Assembly (NCBI GenBank): GCA_002721305.1
Contig: PBKA01000013.1
Location: 1 to 36,585 of the forward strand
Source: Acidimicrobiaceae bacterium
GTDB lineage: Bacteria; Actinomycetota; Acidimicrobiia; Acidimicrobiales; Poriferisodalaceae
Length of the DNA: 36,585 bases
Reading direction: 5' to 3'
How positions within the stretch are numbered: position 1 is the stretch's first letter; each line of letters starts with the position of its first letter. Shown here one piece after another: positions 1-7,131 of the stretch. Below the pieces are notes generated by a model. The model ran no database searches and had not been told where the DNA came from. It was given only the letters and a program-made list of their open reading frames with translations. The translations under genes were made by a program, and so were the position numbers.

Positions 1-500
1 AGGCGCCTGCGAAGAAGAAGGCAGTAGCCAAGAAGAAGGCGCCTGCGAAGAAGAAGGCAGTAGCCAAGAAGAAGGCGCCTGCGAAGAAGAAGGCGCCTGC
101 GAAGAAGAAAATTTCAGCTAAGGCCCGATTCAGTTCAGAGTGGTTAAAGAAACAGCGTGAAGCACTTTTAGCCGAACGAGGTCGATATACACAACATGCT
201 GAGTTTCTGGAAGCCGAAGCTGACCAGCTAGCTAGAGATCGAGAGCCGGGAGATGTCCAATTCGACGAAGAGTCAGGCGAAGGCGACTCGATAGCGGTTG
301 AACGAGACCGAGATCTTCAACTCTCAGCGCAGGCGCGAGCGGCAATTCAAGAAATCGACGGTGCGTTGGAGCGGATCAAGAAAGACACCTACGGCATAAG
401 CGTGGTCTCAGGGCTCCCTATACCAAAGGAACGTCTGGAAGCCATCCCACATGCGGATAAACGGGTTGAGGAGAAAGCCACCGGCATGTCGTGGCGCTAA
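1..500 (+). CDS. DksA/TraR-like RNA polymerase-binding protein, 5' end outside the window, zinc-finger cysteines lost
   Basis: The reading frame is open from base 3 to the TAA at 498-500 (165 codons), so the start lies left of the window. The first ~36 residues are a basic tail of A-P-A-K-K-K and A-V-A-K-K-K units. Next come a helical acidic coiled-coil region and a C-terminal segment with the DksA/TraR signature P-I-P-K-E-R-L-E-A-I-P. Family members bind the RNA polymerase secondary channel and tune transcription. The four zinc-binding cysteines of the usual finger are replaced: Ser (399-401), Ser (408-410), Arg (462-464) and Glu (471-473). Zinc-independent DksA paralogues are known in other bacteria. 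The stop is only 4 bases before the lspA start, suggesting cotranscription. The family call is fairly sure; the function of the basic tail (nucleic acid binding?) is inference. Confidence 0.8.
   Translation, partial: APAKKKAVAKKKAPAKKKAVAKKKAPAKKKAPAKKKISAKARFSSEWLKKQREALLAERGRYTQHAEFLEAEADQLARDREPGDVQFDEESGEGDSIAVERDRDLQLSAQARAAIQEIDGALERIKKDTYGISVVSGLPIPKERLEAIPHADKRVEEKATGMSWR
3..110 (+). repeat. Tandem 18-base repeat encoding a lysine-rich tail
   Basis: Six 18-base units lie head to tail in the order A-B-A-B-A-A. A encodes Ala-Pro-Ala-Lys-Lys-Lys and B encodes Ala-Val-Ala-Lys-Lys-Lys. Copies of each type are identical except for a final AAG to AAA in the last unit. The array probably continues left of the window. 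Every unit keeps the reading frame. Confidence 0.9.
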
Positions 501-504
501 CCCT

Positions 505-993
505 GTGGCTGCTCCCTCCAAAGTGCCTGCGCAGTTGTCCATAGCGGTCGTTTCACTTGTTGTAATTCTTGCCGATCAGTCGACTAAAGCGTGGGCCGTC
601 AACGCCCTCAGCGATCGAACGATTGACGTTGTGTGGAAACTTCAGTTTCATCTGACTTCTAACACAGGGTTCGCGTTCAGCACAGGGCAGGGATTGGGAC
701 CCTTTCTAGGGCTCGTGGCTCTGCTTGTCGTAGTAGTTCTTTGGAGAATGAGAGACGGGTTTTCAGGCTCGGTATCCGTTGTCGCGCTTGGACTGATCCT
801 TGGCGGAGCCACAGGCAACCTACTCGACCGCGCTTTTCGAGGATCCGGATGGGGGCGCGGAGCTGTTATCGACTTTATTGACTTTCAATTTTGGCCAGTC
901 TTCAATGTCGCTGACGCGGCCATCGTGGTGGGTGTAGTCGCTCTCAGTTTGAAGATGTGGACCGAACAACGGGAGGTCAAACGCAGTGCGTGA
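505..993 (+). CDS. lspA: Lipoprotein signal peptidase (signal peptidase II)
   Basis: An aspartic protease of the inner membrane that cleaves the signal peptide from prolipoproteins after lipid modification of the Cys. The 162-residue product has about four membrane segments. It carries the family motifs A-D-Q-S-T-K-A near the N-terminus, N-T-G-F-A-F, the first catalytic Asp in G-N-L-L-D-R and the second in V-F-N-V-A-D-A-A. GTG at 505, just after the upstream stop, is preferred; an ATG at 451 would overlap the DksA-like gene by 50 bases and add an atypical N-terminus. The 3' end overlaps the pseudouridine synthase gene by 8 bases. lspA followed by an rluD-type gene is a common bacterial arrangement. 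Confidence 0.93.
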   Translation: MAAPSKVPAQLSIAVVSLVVILADQSTKAWAVNALSDRTIDVVWKLQFHLTSNTGFAFSTGQGLGPFLGLVALLVVVVLWRMRDGFSGSVSVVALGLILGGATGNLLDRAFRGSGWGRGAVIDFIDFQFWPVFNVADAAIVVGVVALSLKMWTEQREVKRSA

Positions 994-1927
994 AGAGATC
1001 CCCCAAGCCCTCGACGGCGAACGCATTGACCGCGTAGCAGCGATAATGACGGGACTGAGTCGCAGTGCGATAAGCAACCTAATTACCGATCACAAGATCC
1101 TTCATAACGAAGAGATTGTGATTAGTGGCGCCGGGCGAGTATTGACAGGTGATCGGATTGAAGTCGAGGTGCCACAGGATGACTCGGGCGTCGCTTCGCT
1201 CGTAGGTGACCCCAATGTCGAATTTGAAATAGTGCACGAAGATGATTGGGTGGTCGTAATCGATAAGCCAGTCGGGTTAGTAGTCCATCCGGGTGCAGGA
1301 CATAAAGACGGCACGTTGGTCCATGGGCTCGTCGCCAAATATCCCGAAATGGCCGGGGTGGGACCCATCGAGCGACCGGGAATAGTTCACCGACTAGACC
1401 GTGACACGAGCGGGCTCTTGGTGTGTGCGAGAACCAGTCAGACACTCCAGCAACTAAGCGATGACTTGGTAGCCCGAGATATCCAGCGCAGCTACCTGAC
1501 TATCGTTGGCGGCTCCCCTGAAGCGCCCCAAGGCACCATCGACGCTCCGATTGGTCGAAGTCGGCGCTCTCGTACCAAGATGACTGTGACAGAAGCGGGC
1601 CGTGAAGCCAGAACCCACTATGAGGTGCTCGAAGGTTGGGAAAATCCAACTCCGGCATCATTACTGCGGTGCACTCTCGATACCGGTCGGACCCACCAGA
1701 TTCGAGTACATCTTCGAGCGATAGGGTCCCCTGTCTTGGGAGATTCTGTATACGGGAAGCCGGACCCGTTTGGGATCGGCCGTCCGCTCCTTCATGCCGC
1801 TCAACTATCTTTCACTCACCCGGGAAATGGCAAACCGATGCATTTCGATTCTGAACCTCCCGATGATTTCAGCGGTGCTCTAATGACATTCAGAGAACAG
1901 AATCTGAGCTCCGACAGTTCCCAGTGA
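986..1927 (+). CDS. RluA/RluD family pseudouridine synthase
   Basis: Isomerises uridine to pseudouridine, most likely in 23S rRNA. The 313-residue protein has an N-terminal S4 RNA-binding domain (about residues 10-70). The RluA catalytic domain follows, with the signature R-P-G-I-V-H-R-L-D-R-D-T-S-G-L; the Asp after R-L is the catalytic residue. Downstream motifs include R-T-H-Q-I-R-V-H-L and L-L-H-A. The GTG start overlaps the end of lspA by 8 bases, so translation is probably coupled. Which uridines are modified (RluD-like or another specificity) cannot be read from the sequence. Confidence 0.93.
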   Translation: MREEIPQALDGERIDRVAAIMTGLSRSAISNLITDHKILHNEEIVISGAGRVLTGDRIEVEVPQDDSGVASLVGDPNVEFEIVHEDDWVVVIDKPVGLVVHPGAGHKDGTLVHGLVAKYPEMAGVGPIERPGIVHRLDRDTSGLLVCARTSQTLQQLSDDLVARDIQRSYLTIVGGSPEAPQGTIDAPIGRSRRSRTKMTVTEAGREARTHYEVLEGWENPTPASLLRCTLDTGRTHQIRVHLRAIGSPVLGDSVYGKPDPFGIGRPLLHAAQLSFTHPGNGKPMHFDSEPPDDFSGALMTFREQNLSSDSSQ

Positions 1928-1937
1928 AAGTTCAGGC

Positions 1938-1963
1938 GCATCAACCTCGACCAGAGTTGATGC
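1938..1963 (+). terminator. Inverted repeat after the pseudouridine synthase gene, possible terminator
   Basis: GCATCAAC and GTTGATGC form a perfect 8-base-pair stem with a 10-base loop, 11 bases past the stop codon. No T-tract follows, so an intrinsic terminator is uncertain. Its place before the next gene's own promoter fits a transcription-unit boundary. Confidence 0.4.
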
Positions 1964-2024
1964 CGGCAACCGTCGCACCAGCGTTTCCCGGTACAAGATG
2001 TGACCTTGCTCAGCAACTTCGATC

Positions 2025-2030
2025 TAGGGT
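2025..2030 (+). promoter_or_regulatory. -10 element TAGGGT for a leaderless gene
   Basis: TANNNT hexamer ends 6 bases before the GTG at 2037, so transcription would start at or next to the start codon. No Shine-Dalgarno is visible. Confidence 0.6.
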
Positions 2031-2036
2031 GCCGGT

Positions 2037-3128
2037 GTGAGCGACGCTGAACAGATGGTCATTCCTACACATGGAGAGATGTCTGTTGCTTCGATCGTGC
2101 CGGCGATCATCACCCAACAAGCCAACGCCTTAGTGTCAGAAAACATTCTGGACGCAGATTGTATTGTCCTGCTGATTGTCGACGGACTTGGGTGGGAGCA
2201 ACTCGAGAAACATCGAAGCGATCTGCCCTTCCTTGATGGTGCTTCGGCCACGGCGATTACGACAGTTGCTCCCAGCACCACCTCGACCGCCCTAACGTCC
2301 ATTACCACAGGTGTCCCACCCGGCGAACATGGTGTCGTTGGCTACAAAATCCCAACATCACAAGGCCTCTTAAATTGTCTGCGTTGGTCGGTCGGCTCCA
2401 AATTGGTCATCAACGACGTCCCACCGATCGATTTTCAACCTGTTGAACCGTTCCTGGGGACGCATCCGCCCGTAATAACACGTGCTGAATTTCAATCCGG
2501 TGGATTCACCCAAGCTCACCTGCGAAATGGAAACTTTTGCGGCTGGTGGTCGCCCGCCACGTTGGTAACCGAAATCGCTAACCAAGTCGCTCTCGGCGTC
2601 CCATTTGTGTATGCCTATTACGACGGACTCGACAAAGTGGGCCATGTGCATGGCCTAAAGAAGCACTACCTGGATGAACTGAAATTCGTGGATGCCTTAG
2701 TCGAGCGGATCGTCGAAGAACTGCCCGATGGGGCAATCCTGTTAGTCACAGCGGACCACGGCATGGTCGATGTCGGTGACAATGTCCTCGACCTTGATGG
2801 AGAACTCGTTCGTAGAACTTTGAGTACTTCGGGAGAAGCGAGATTCCTTTGGTTGCATGCGAAAGAAGGAGATCCCAAGACGTTGATGGATGCGGCACAG
2901 ATCTATGCGGATGTCGCCTGGATAGTGTCGGCTGACCAGATGCTCGATGAGCAGTGGTTCGGACCTTACGTTTCCAACGAAGCTCGACGTCGATTGGGCG
3001 ACGTAGCGATTGTCGCTCGTGACGCCACTGCCATCACAGATCCGCGTCTGCCCGACTCGCCCCATCTGATAGCGCGACATGGCTCGTTAAGCGCCGCCGA
3101 GATGTTTGTTCCGTTTCTTAGGTTCTAA
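2037..3128 (+). CDS. Alkaline phosphatase superfamily protein (type I phosphodiesterase/nucleotide pyrophosphatase-like)
   Basis: The 363-residue protein fits the metal-dependent phosphodiesterase/pyrophosphatase branch of the alkaline phosphatase superfamily. Visible features are a metal-ligand Asp in L-L-I-V-D-G-L-G-W, the presumed Thr nucleophile region A-P-S-T-T-S-T-A followed by T-T-G-V-P-P-G-E-H-G, then Y-Y-D-G-L-D-K-V-G-H, T-A-D-H-G-M-V-D-V and a C-terminal A-R-H-G. No signal peptide is evident, so it is probably cytoplasmic. The substrate is unknown. It starts at GTG 2037, supported by a TANNNT box 6 bases upstream. It precedes bpa by 47 bases, but bpa appears to have its own promoter. 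Confidence 0.8.
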   Translation: MSDAEQMVIPTHGEMSVASIVPAIITQQANALVSENILDADCIVLLIVDGLGWEQLEKHRSDLPFLDGASATAITTVAPSTTSTALTSITTGVPPGEHGVVGYKIPTSQGLLNCLRWSVGSKLVINDVPPIDFQPVEPFLGTHPPVITRAEFQSGGFTQAHLRNGNFCGWWSPATLVTEIANQVALGVPFVYAYYDGLDKVGHVHGLKKHYLDELKFVDALVERIVEELPDGAILLVTADHGMVDVGDNVLDLDGELVRRTLSTSGEARFLWLHAKEGDPKTLMDAAQIYADVAWIVSADQMLDEQWFGPYVSNEARRRLGDVAIVARDATAITDPRLPDSPHLIARHGSLSAAEMFVPFLRF

Positions 3129-3163
3129 GAGCGATTCTGAGTCGTTCGACCACATGTCGCCGG

Positions 3164-3169
3164 TAGAAT
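3164..3169 (+). promoter_or_regulatory. -10 element TAGAAT for leaderless bpa
   Basis: TAGAAT ends 6 bases before the ATG at 3176. No Shine-Dalgarno lies in the 47-base gap. Confidence 0.65.
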
Positions 3170-3175
3170 TCTGTC

Positions 3176-3706
3176 ATGGTCGAGCAGCACCAAGCCCCTG
3201 CTGGCGGATCACCCGGATCGGTTGACGAAGACGTCGAACTGATTGAGCCCAATTTCGCGCCTCAAGGCGAGGAAGAGCCTCCTGCCATCTCGGAACCGGC
3301 AAAAGTCATGCGTATCGGTTCGATGATCAGAACCCTGCTCGATGAAGTTCGCGAAGTTGAGCTGGATGAGGCTAGTCGCGATCGTATGAGAGAGATTTAT
3401 GAGCAATCAGTAACCGAGTTGTCTGAAGCTCTGGCGCCTGAGCTGCGAGAAGAACTGGCCAGACTGGCATTACCGTTCAGTTCTGAATCGCCGTCAGAGG
3501 CGGAACTGCGTGTCGCTCAAGCCCAACTCGTGGGTTGGCTTGAGGGTCTCTTTCATGGCATTCAGGCAGCTGTGGCAGCACAACAGATGATGGCTCAGCG
3601 CCAACTCATGGAGATGAGGCAAGGGGCCCTTCCCCCAGGAACAGGTGGCCCTCCGGGCTCTAATACTGGTGAACACGATGCCCGACCGGGTGGGGTCTAC
3701 CTATGA
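3176..3706 (+). CDS. bpa: Bacterial proteasome activator Bpa/PafE (DUF2587)
   Basis: An ATP-independent activator that forms a ring on the 20S proteasome and feeds it unfolded or damaged proteins without pupylation. Length (176 residues) matches the family. After a disordered acidic N-terminus comes a four-helix body with typical segments such as R-I-G-S-M-I-R-T-L-L-D-E-V and Q-L-V-G-W-L-E-G-L-F-H-G-I-Q. A Gly/Pro-rich linker then leads to the C-terminus G-G-V-Y-L. The end matches the family's G-Q-Y-L docking tail, a variant of the HbYX motif that inserts between proteasome alpha subunits. The proteasome genes are not in the window. Expression is probably leaderless from the TAGAAT box. Confidence 0.92.
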   Translation: MVEQHQAPAGGSPGSVDEDVELIEPNFAPQGEEEPPAISEPAKVMRIGSMIRTLLDEVREVELDEASRDRMREIYEQSVTELSEALAPELREELARLALPFSSESPSEAELRVAQAQLVGWLEGLFHGIQAAVAAQQMMAQRQLMEMRQGALPPGTGGPPGSNTGEHDARPGGVYL

Positions 3707-3785
3707 TTCATCACTTTATTTTGCTCAATCGCCAATTATCGGCTGGACTATTAGGCCGACGTGTACCAATGAAGGAAACTTCCTG

Positions 3786-4451
3786 ATGGCCCTGACGGTC
3801 GAAACCAAAGATTGCACTGCCCTGAGCGATGCCGAACTTGAGGAAATGGCCGATCTCATTGAGGATGAGCCAATTATTTTCGACGTCGGTGAGTTATCCA
3901 AGCAAAGAGACGCGTGGGTTTTGATAACCCAAGTTCGAGATGGTAATAAGTTGGCGGCATATGGTTTTTGCACGCTAGAGCGCGTCGGCGGTGATCCGAC
4001 TGTGTTAATTGGTCTCGCCGCAGTCCGTCGGACGAGCCGCAGGGATAGCGCTCTAAAAGCAATGATCACCGATCAGATGCGTCGTGCTGTCCTTGCGTTC
4101 CCTGACGAAGACGTGCTCGTCGCAGCACAGATGTCAGACCCTGCAGCGTTCGACGCGTACAGGCCCCTCAGTCGAATAGTTCCAAGACCGGGCTATGAAG
4201 CCAATGGAGAGGATCGTGCGTGGGGAAGACGGCTGGCGAAACGGTTCGACGTGCGCGGTGAATACAAGGCCAAAGAGTTTCGCGTGTATGGCGAAGGGTT
4301 GCCCTCGCTCGTGTTGAACCACAATTCCGCTAAACCTGAGAGCATAAAGACTGAAATTTCCGCCCTGTTCGAAGGACAAGACGCATCCAAGGGTGATGCA
4401 TTGGTGACCTTCGGGTGGGCGACACGCGAGAAGCTCGCGAAGTTGCTCTAG
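3786..4451 (+). CDS. Uncharacterised protein, weakly acetyltransferase (GNAT)-like
   Basis: A 221-residue soluble protein I do not recognise with certainty. The middle has a strand-then-helix pattern (V-L-I-G-L-A-A-V followed by R-R-T-S-R-R-D-S-A-L-K-A-M) that recalls the GNAT CoA-binding region, but the R/Q-x-x-G-x-G/A pyrophosphate loop is not clear. The C-terminal third is rich in Lys and Glu. The start at ATG 3786 is preferred because a GGAAA Shine-Dalgarno lies about 9 bases upstream; an upstream in-frame ATG at 3645 would overlap bpa. It sits 16 bases before the nitroreductase gene and is probably cotranscribed with it. Confidence 0.6.
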   Translation: MALTVETKDCTALSDAELEEMADLIEDEPIIFDVGELSKQRDAWVLITQVRDGNKLAAYGFCTLERVGGDPTVLIGLAAVRRTSRRDSALKAMITDQMRRAVLAFPDEDVLVAAQMSDPAAFDAYRPLSRIVPRPGYEANGEDRAWGRRLAKRFDVRGEYKAKEFRVYGEGLPSLVLNHNSAKPESIKTEISALFEGQDASKGDALVTFGWATREKLAKLL

Positions 4452-4467
4452 TCCTTCGGCTCAGCTT

Positions 4468-5082
4468 GTGGAATTTACGGAACTGCTTCACAAGCGGAGA
4501 ATGACACGATCTTTTCGTCCTGATCCGGTGCCGAGTTCCGTGCTGAATCGAATCCTAGATCATGGGCGTCGCGTGCCATCCGCAGGAAATAGCCAAGGGT
4601 ACGATTTCGTCGTTCTCGAAGGGGATCAAACTTCAACCTACTGGGACACGACATTGCCAAGCGATCATCGTGAGACTTTTCGATGGCAGCGGCTTCTCGA
4701 TGCACCCGTCATCATCACCGTGTGGGCAAATCCAACCGCCTATACAAAGCGGTATAGCCGGGCTGACAAGGAGGCAACCGGCCTAGGGCGGGGGATTGAA
4801 GCTTGGGTGACACCGTACTGGCTGGTGGATGGCAGTTTCGCAGCCATGACTCTGCAGTTAGCGGCGATCAATGAAGGGCTCGGAGTTCTTTTTTTCGGGA
4901 TGTTCGAGAAGGCCTCCAAAGTAGCGAAAGTTCTAGGTGTACCGGATGGGTATGTCCCAGTCGGGAGCCTCGCTCTTGGGTGGCCTGATGATTCTGACGA
5001 ACGTTTGGGGCGATCAGCTGCTGAGCCGCGCAGACCGCTAGAAGGTGCTCCCGATGGCGTTGTACATCGAGGACGATGGTGA
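4468..5082 (+). CDS. Nitroreductase family flavoprotein
   Basis: An FMN-dependent oxidoreductase of the nitroreductase fold. The 204-residue product has the family N-terminus L-L-H-K-R-R-M-T-R-S-F-R, where basic residues bind FMN phosphate, and the conserved R-R-V-P-S-A-G-N-S-Q-G segment. Helices in the second half include M-T-L-Q-L-A-A-I-N-E-G-L-G. The true substrate is unknown; some actinobacterial relatives use F420 or act on quinones. GTG 4468 gives the family-typical beginning. Its stop overlaps the next gene's ATG 5082 by one base, pointing to coupled translation. Confidence 0.85.
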   Translation: MEFTELLHKRRMTRSFRPDPVPSSVLNRILDHGRRVPSAGNSQGYDFVVLEGDQTSTYWDTTLPSDHRETFRWQRLLDAPVIITVWANPTAYTKRYSRADKEATGLGRGIEAWVTPYWLVDGSFAAMTLQLAAINEGLGVLFFGMFEKASKVAKVLGVPDGYVPVGSLALGWPDDSDERLGRSAAEPRRPLEGAPDGVVHRGRW

Positions 5083-6149
5083 TGGCAGACAATCCCGTTG
5101 GATTCATGGCTGATTTTCCAGCGAGGCGAGAGGCTGGTTACCGGGCCGTAAGCGAACTATGTCATCGATATTTGACAGGATTGATTCTTGCAATGGTGAT
5201 CGAGGTTGGGACGGACCGAACAGCGAGAATAGTCAAGGCTCTCTTCCGGCGTCAGCAGGAGGAACGGTTCTTACCAGGTTTGCAGAAATTGGGTTTGGCC
5301 GATGAGCCAGATGCCATCGCCTGCGCCAAATATCACTATCTCTCGAATCATTTAGGTGGTGTATCCGTTGTTTATGTCGCTGAATCGGACACGAAAGCCT
5401 GGGTCAAATATTTGCCGCCGCGCTGGATCTTTGATGGCGCCGCGATTGCTGGAATACCCACTGAAATATCGAGAGCCATGCTGTGGGGGTGGCATGCGAA
5501 CAACGGGATCTTGTTGGGTAACCCTCGACTGGGGTTCGTTTGCACGGGGCAGACAGTAGATGCGATGCCGGGCCTAGAGGGTTACTACATTGAAGAGTCT
5601 GACCCTCTCCCGCCCAGCGACCGTCTGAGGTTTCGTTTCGGGGAGAACTGTCCGCCTTTCGATAAGGAGGATCTTCCCGCCTTGGACAGCCAAGAATGGC
5701 CCACTGAGCGGCTCCAAAAGGCTGGTCGCAATTACACAATGGACTACATACGCAACCTTGTTCCCGTGGCCTCGCAAGAATTGGGTCCTTTGGTTGCCCA
5801 GAGCATCCTTTATCGAACTGGTCGCAAAATAGGGATGCAGTACTCCTCTTTTGTGACAGAAACAATGGGGTCCGATAACCCGAGTCAAGTACTAGCAGCG
5901 CTCTTTGAAGCCCAGGGGGATGCGGTGACCTGGGAGGGCACCGAAGTCACTCAAAGCACCTGGCGTCTCATGAGGGGGTTAGAAGCGGAAAGTACTCCTG
6001 AATGGATGAACGGCATATTGGGTTTATGGGAGGGAGTTTTACTGGTCATTGATCCCCATGTGCGCCTCGAACTGCTGGAGCGCCTAGATACCGGGGGCGA
6101 AAGATTTCTTTGGCGAATCTCTAAATCCGGGCGACCTAGTCCCTACTAG
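5082..6149 (+). CDS. Conserved-looking protein of unknown function
   Basis: A 355-residue protein that I do not recognise securely. It has no obvious signal peptide, zinc motif or nucleotide-binding loop. It is rich in Trp and Tyr, with segments such as A-K-Y-H-Y-L-S-N-H-L-G-G, Y-L-P-P-R-W-I-F-D-G and G-N-P-R-L-G-F-V-C. These vaguely recall the L-2-amino-thiazoline-4-carboxylate hydrolase-like family, a guess at most. ATG 5082 has a GAGG 9 bases upstream and overlaps the nitroreductase stop; ATG 5076 in the same frame is the alternative. The 3' end converges on, and overlaps by 4 bases, the LLM oxidoreductase gene. Linkage to the nitroreductase suggests a shared pathway. Confidence 0.7.
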   Translation: MADNPVGFMADFPARREAGYRAVSELCHRYLTGLILAMVIEVGTDRTARIVKALFRRQQEERFLPGLQKLGLADEPDAIACAKYHYLSNHLGGVSVVYVAESDTKAWVKYLPPRWIFDGAAIAGIPTEISRAMLWGWHANNGILLGNPRLGFVCTGQTVDAMPGLEGYYIEESDPLPPSDRLRFRFGENCPPFDKEDLPALDSQEWPTERLQKAGRNYTMDYIRNLVPVASQELGPLVAQSILYRTGRKIGMQYSSFVTETMGSDNPSQVLAALFEAQGDAVTWEGTEVTQSTWRLMRGLEAESTPEWMNGILGLWEGVLLVIDPHVRLELLERLDTGGERFLWRISKSGRPSPY

Positions 6150-7027
6150 GCCCTGAATTCTTCGACTGCGGTAGTGAGTTCGTCGATGTAATGCAAGGTC
6201 TCGTCGGCTGAGGGTAATTCAAAATTAACTGGGGTGAAGACAAATTGGGTAACTCCGGCCTCAGCATATTTTTCGAGGCGGTCTTGACGGGGTCGTCCCC
6301 AGATGTAGAGAGATATCGGAATGGCAGAGCCATCTCGGCCGGCCTCATCTGCCAAATTACGAAACCGCTCGATGCCGGCCACGACATCTGGTTTGCCTTC
6401 GGTGTTCAGCACACCAACATCAATGGGGGCCCACTCGTCGCCATACTCGGCTGCGTGTCGGATTCCCAATGGTCCAGCGTTTCCCAGAGCTATAGGAACC
6501 GTTCCGTTAACAGGTTTGGGGAATACCCAAGAGGGGGAGAAATTATCCCACGTGCCCGAGAAACTAGCCTCCTCTTCACCCCACGCCACACGGAGCGCTT
6601 CGACACGTTCGCGCATTGCCGAATATCGCTTCTTGAAGGGTAAATCTGGACGGTGATTTTCTAATTCTTCCTCGTTCCAGCCCACACCTATCCCCATTAC
6701 CACACGTCCTTGTGACAAGACGTCCGCGGTAGCCACGGCGCAGGCAAGATCCAAGATGTCGTGTTCAAGCAGTAAACAAATACCGGTACCTAGGGTCAGG
6801 GTCGTAGTTTGGGTAGCTGCAGCTGCGATGGATAGCCAAGGATCCATCATATGGAAGTAGCTACCAGGCAGCGGCCCGCCGTTTGGATAGGGGCTGCGTC
6901 GATCGACGGGTATGTGACTGTGTTCGGGAAACCAAACCGAATCGAACCCGCGGTCCTCAAGTTCTCTTGCTAAATCGCCGGGAAGAATCCCTTCGGCGTG
7001 GTTTCCTGTGAGATAACCGAATTTCAT
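6146..7027 (-). CDS. LLM-class oxidoreductase, probably F420-dependent
   Basis: A luciferase-like monooxygenase fold (TIM barrel) of 293 residues. Family features are the N-terminus M-K-F-G-Y-L-T, D-S-V-W-F-P-E-H near residues 29-36, L-G-T-G-I-C in the barrel, and the segment G-R-V-V-M-G-I-G-V-G-W-N-E-E-E. The last is typical of the actinobacterial subfamily usually annotated as F420-dependent, related to M. tuberculosis Rv2161c-type proteins. Cofactor choice (F420 or FMN) is inferred from family and host type. The substrate is unknown. ATG 7027 is supported by a TAGGAT box 6 bases upstream. The gene is divergent from menA. Confidence 0.87.
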   Translation of the reverse strand: MKFGYLTGNHAEGILPGDLARELEDRGFDSVWFPEHSHIPVDRRSPYPNGGPLPGSYFHMMDPWLSIAAAATQTTTLTLGTGICLLLEHDILDLACAVATADVLSQGRVVMGIGVGWNEEELENHRPDLPFKKRYSAMRERVEALRVAWGEEEASFSGTWDNFSPSWVFPKPVNGTVPIALGNAGPLGIRHAAEYGDEWAPIDVGVLNTEGKPDVVAGIERFRNLADEAGRDGSAIPISLYIWGRPRQDRLEKYAEAGVTQFVFTPVNFELPSADETLHYIDELTTAVEEFRA

Positions 7028-7033
7028 GCATGA

Positions 7034-7039
7034 ATCCTA
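7034..7039 (-). promoter_or_regulatory. -10 element TAGGAT for the leaderless LLM oxidoreductase gene
   Basis: On the minus strand TAGGAT ends 6 bases before the ATG at 7027. Confidence 0.55.
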
Positions 7040-7131
7040 GAACGATCGAGGCCTTCAAGGTTGTGTCTTCTATGGTTCGTCTAGTAGAAGCGGGTTTGGA
7101 TCCAGTTGATGGAAGGGCAAGGGGAGTAACC

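Noticed and set aside
1-110. CRISPR-like array
   Set aside because: The repeats are contiguous 18-base coding units without spacers, in frame with the DksA-like protein.
5404-5865. 153-codon minus-strand frame
   Set aside because: It lies inside the 5082-6149 gene on the opposite strand, is Cys/Arg/Pro-rich in a shadow-like way and has no neighbour or start signal.
7030-7131. Upstream ATG for menA
   Set aside because: A better Shine-Dalgarno (AAGGGGAG) and the family N-terminus point to GTG 7132.
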